The translations under genes and the position numbers were made by a program. The notes below the pieces were generated by a model. The model did not search any database. It had not been told where the DNA came from and worked only from the letters and a program-made list of their open reading frames with translations. Below are positions 62,882 through 64,000 of a DNA stretch of 64,000 nucleotides, piece after piece. The DNA is from JAFMKE01 sp037624485 (GTDB lineage: Bacteria; Bacteroidota; Bacteroidia; Chitinophagales; UBA8649). How positions within the stretch are numbered: position 1 is the first letter of the stretch; each line of letters begins with the position of its first letter. The stretch is from the NCBI GenBank assembly GCA_037624485.1, contig JASJJC010000015.1, forward strand, positions 9,056-73,055, read 5' to 3'.

Positions 62882-64000
62882 TTACTTCAAGACGATTTTT
62901 ACAATTGATTGCTTGTCTTCATTGCTCAATTCAATGAAGTACATGCCACGAGCGTAATCTTTCATATCAAACGCTCTCTTTAATGTATTCAAATTTGCTA
63001 CTACTCTTCCTGCTACATCAATCAGCTTAAGAGACGATAAGGTCTCCTTGTCAAGGTCTAATCGCATGACATCACTCACTGGATTCGGATAAATTCTTAT
63101 GTACTCAAATGAAGCATCGTTTATACCTGTTAAGGATACATCAATAGCATTCGAGAATCCTTGACATGAGCTATTGAAAGCAGAACATGTGTATGATCCC
63201 GATGAAATAGGTGTGTAGGTCTGATTATTTGCACCCGGAATTGCTTGTCCATTTCTATACCATTGGTAAACGCTTAAACCTGCACTTGCAGTAAGAACTC
63301 CATTTGAATAACTTATACTGATGTTTGGATCTGTCTCTATTGTTAAATCTAAGTTTACTATTGAATCACAGCCATTAGAGCCTCCATCTTGAATAGTGTA
63401 TGTGGCTGTGTTGTTATCACTTGTGTAGGTAACTCCATCAATCCAGGTTAAACTATCACAGAATGTAATGAATTCGGTTGTTTGAGTTGAGTTATTAACT
63501 AAAATATTATATGTTATAATTGAATCACAACCATTTGCTGAACCGCTAATTATAGTGTCATTAAAAGTGCTTGAAGCTACAATCCATATGCCTGCCACAA
63601 AAGCAGAATCGCATTCTATAATATTCTCTATTGTAATACTCGTTGGCAAAAAGGTCGTTGTAATGGTATGCACCGAATCACAGCCAAACTGGTTGGGGTT
63701 GGTAACACTCGATACGCCTACATTAGCAGGGTCACAAGAAGTGGCATCGGCAAAAGTAGCATCTGATAGCAACAAGGTTGTCGTAATGGTATGCACCGAA
63801 TCACAGCCAAATTGGTTGGGGTTGGTAACACTCGATACGCCTACATTAGTAGGGTCACAAGAAGTGGCATTGGCAAAAGTAGCATCTGATGACAACAAGC
63901 TTGTCGTAATGGTATGCACCGAATCACAGCCAAACTGATTGGGGTTGGTAACACTCGATACGCCTACATTAGCAGGGTCACAAGAAGTGGCATTGGCAAA
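62882..64000 (-). CDS. Partial T9SS cargo protein with tandem 41-aa repeats
   Basis: At least 373 codons, open to the right window edge, so the start and signal peptide are outside. It opens with 41-aa repeats (FANATSCDPANVGVSSVTN and PNQFGCDSVHTITTTLL), then an ECDSAF/FNDTI unit, a TWIDGVTYTSDNNTATYT unit, an Ig-like segment YQWYRNGQAIPGANNQTYTP, and a type A sorting domain (YIRIYPNPVSDVMRLDLD to KQSIVKIVLK). It is a paralogue of the 1257-aa protein 88 bases downstream, sharing domain order and close C-termini. Confidence 0.88.
   Translation of the reverse strand, partial: FANATSCDPANVGVSSVTNPNQFGCDSVHTITTSLLSSDATFANATSCDPTNVGVSSVTNPNQFGCDSVHTITTTLLLSDATFADATSCDPANVGVSSVTNPNQFGCDSVHTITTTFLPTSITIENIIECDSAFVAGIWIVASSTFNDTIISGSANGCDSIITYNILVNNSTQTTEFITFCDSLTWIDGVTYTSDNNTATYTIQDGGSNGCDSIVNLDLTIETDPNISISYSNGVLTASAGLSVYQWYRNGQAIPGANNQTYTPISSGSYTCSAFNSSCQGFSNAIDVSLTGINDASFEYIRIYPNPVSDVMRLDLDKETLSSLKLIDVAGRVVANLNTLKRAFDMKDYARGMYFIELSNEDKQSIVKIVLK
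63661..64000 (-). repeat. Near-identical 123-bp tandem repeats
   Basis: Unit boundaries recur at 63661, 63784 and 63907, each 123 bp (41 codons), differing by only a few bases; the third copy runs off the window. The DNA near-identity contrasts with the divergent repeats of the neighbouring gene and implies recent amplification or gene conversion. Confidence 0.9.

Noticed and set aside
61424..63938. Several 60-132 codon frames antisense to the T9SS repeat genes
   Set aside because: Their repeats mirror the repeat structure of the real genes; they have no starts or motifs of their own.
63661..64000. CRISPR-like array
   Set aside because: The 123-bp units are continuous, in frame and protein-coding, without spacer/repeat alternation.

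Overview
This window is a chromosomal segment of a Bacteroidota bacterium, most likely a marine flavobacterium-like lineage. Four things point there. Several secreted proteins end in type IX secretion (T9SS) sorting domains. The window encodes PorQ, a PorV-like protein and a TonB receptor with a carboxypeptidase-regulatory N-terminal domain. Many genes are preceded by the Bacteroidota promoter (TTG or TTTG, about 17-21 bases, then TAnnTTTG) with A-rich leaders instead of strong Shine-Dalgarno sites. The primary sigma factor is the short Bacteroidota form (289 aa). I see no rRNA, tRNA, CRISPR array, insertion sequence or prophage. No gene-free stretch exceeds 300 bases; the longest is the 293-base rpsA upstream region.

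Layout. 1-5.6 kb: minus-strand accessory block. It holds a partial secreted protein, a DUF1853 nuclease-fold protein, a DUF6884-like protein, a Rieske oxygenase, and a tight run of small, mostly secreted proteins (a DUF6150 repeat protein, an 81-aa orphan, an exported HNH nuclease, a trimerising-tail-like protein and a short T9SS protein). 5.7-16 kb: exported GH2 beta-galactosidase, an ABC-F ATPase, a DAO-type oxidoreductase, ffh, a long GAPDH and rpoD. 15.8-20 kb: START-like protein and an envelope run (LptF/LptG permease, PAP2 phosphatase, GT39 transferase). 20-26 kb: rplU-rpmA, ruvX-def, pdxA-pepA, rsmA and a D-2-hydroxyacid dehydrogenase.

26.3-35.7 kb is the most distinctive accessory locus: a promoter followed by a 1246-aa TonB-dependent receptor, a 1360-aa exported protein with a sorting-like C-terminus, and a PorV-like barrel fused to an OmpA peptidoglycan-binding domain. 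35.8-53 kb is mostly housekeeping: greA-HIT, ruvC, a flippase-like protein, dnaB, an LptG-like permease, tgt, a GT2 transferase, an ECF sigma factor, rsmG, proline dehydrogenase, lplA, a SPOR-like protein, an Mpo1-like protein, a DUF1571/LysM protein, rimO-bshC and porQ. 53.2-55.7 kb holds rpsA with an unusual N-terminal helix-hairpin-helix fusion and a strong bidirectional terminator. 55.7-64 kb: SDR/DUF2867 protein, thioredoxin-like protein, M48 protease and two large repeat-rich T9SS proteins, the last cut by the window edge inside near-identical 123-bp tandem repeats.

Main points for follow-up: the TonB receptor/exported giant/PorV-OmpA operon; ribosomal protein S1 with an HhH domain and a Lys/Ala/Pro linker that resembles the L27 tail; an ABC-F protein with one intact and one wholly degenerate ATP site; a Tgt whose three zinc cysteines are serines; and the exported HNH nuclease cluster. 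All functional calls rest on motif recognition by eye; no database search was run.
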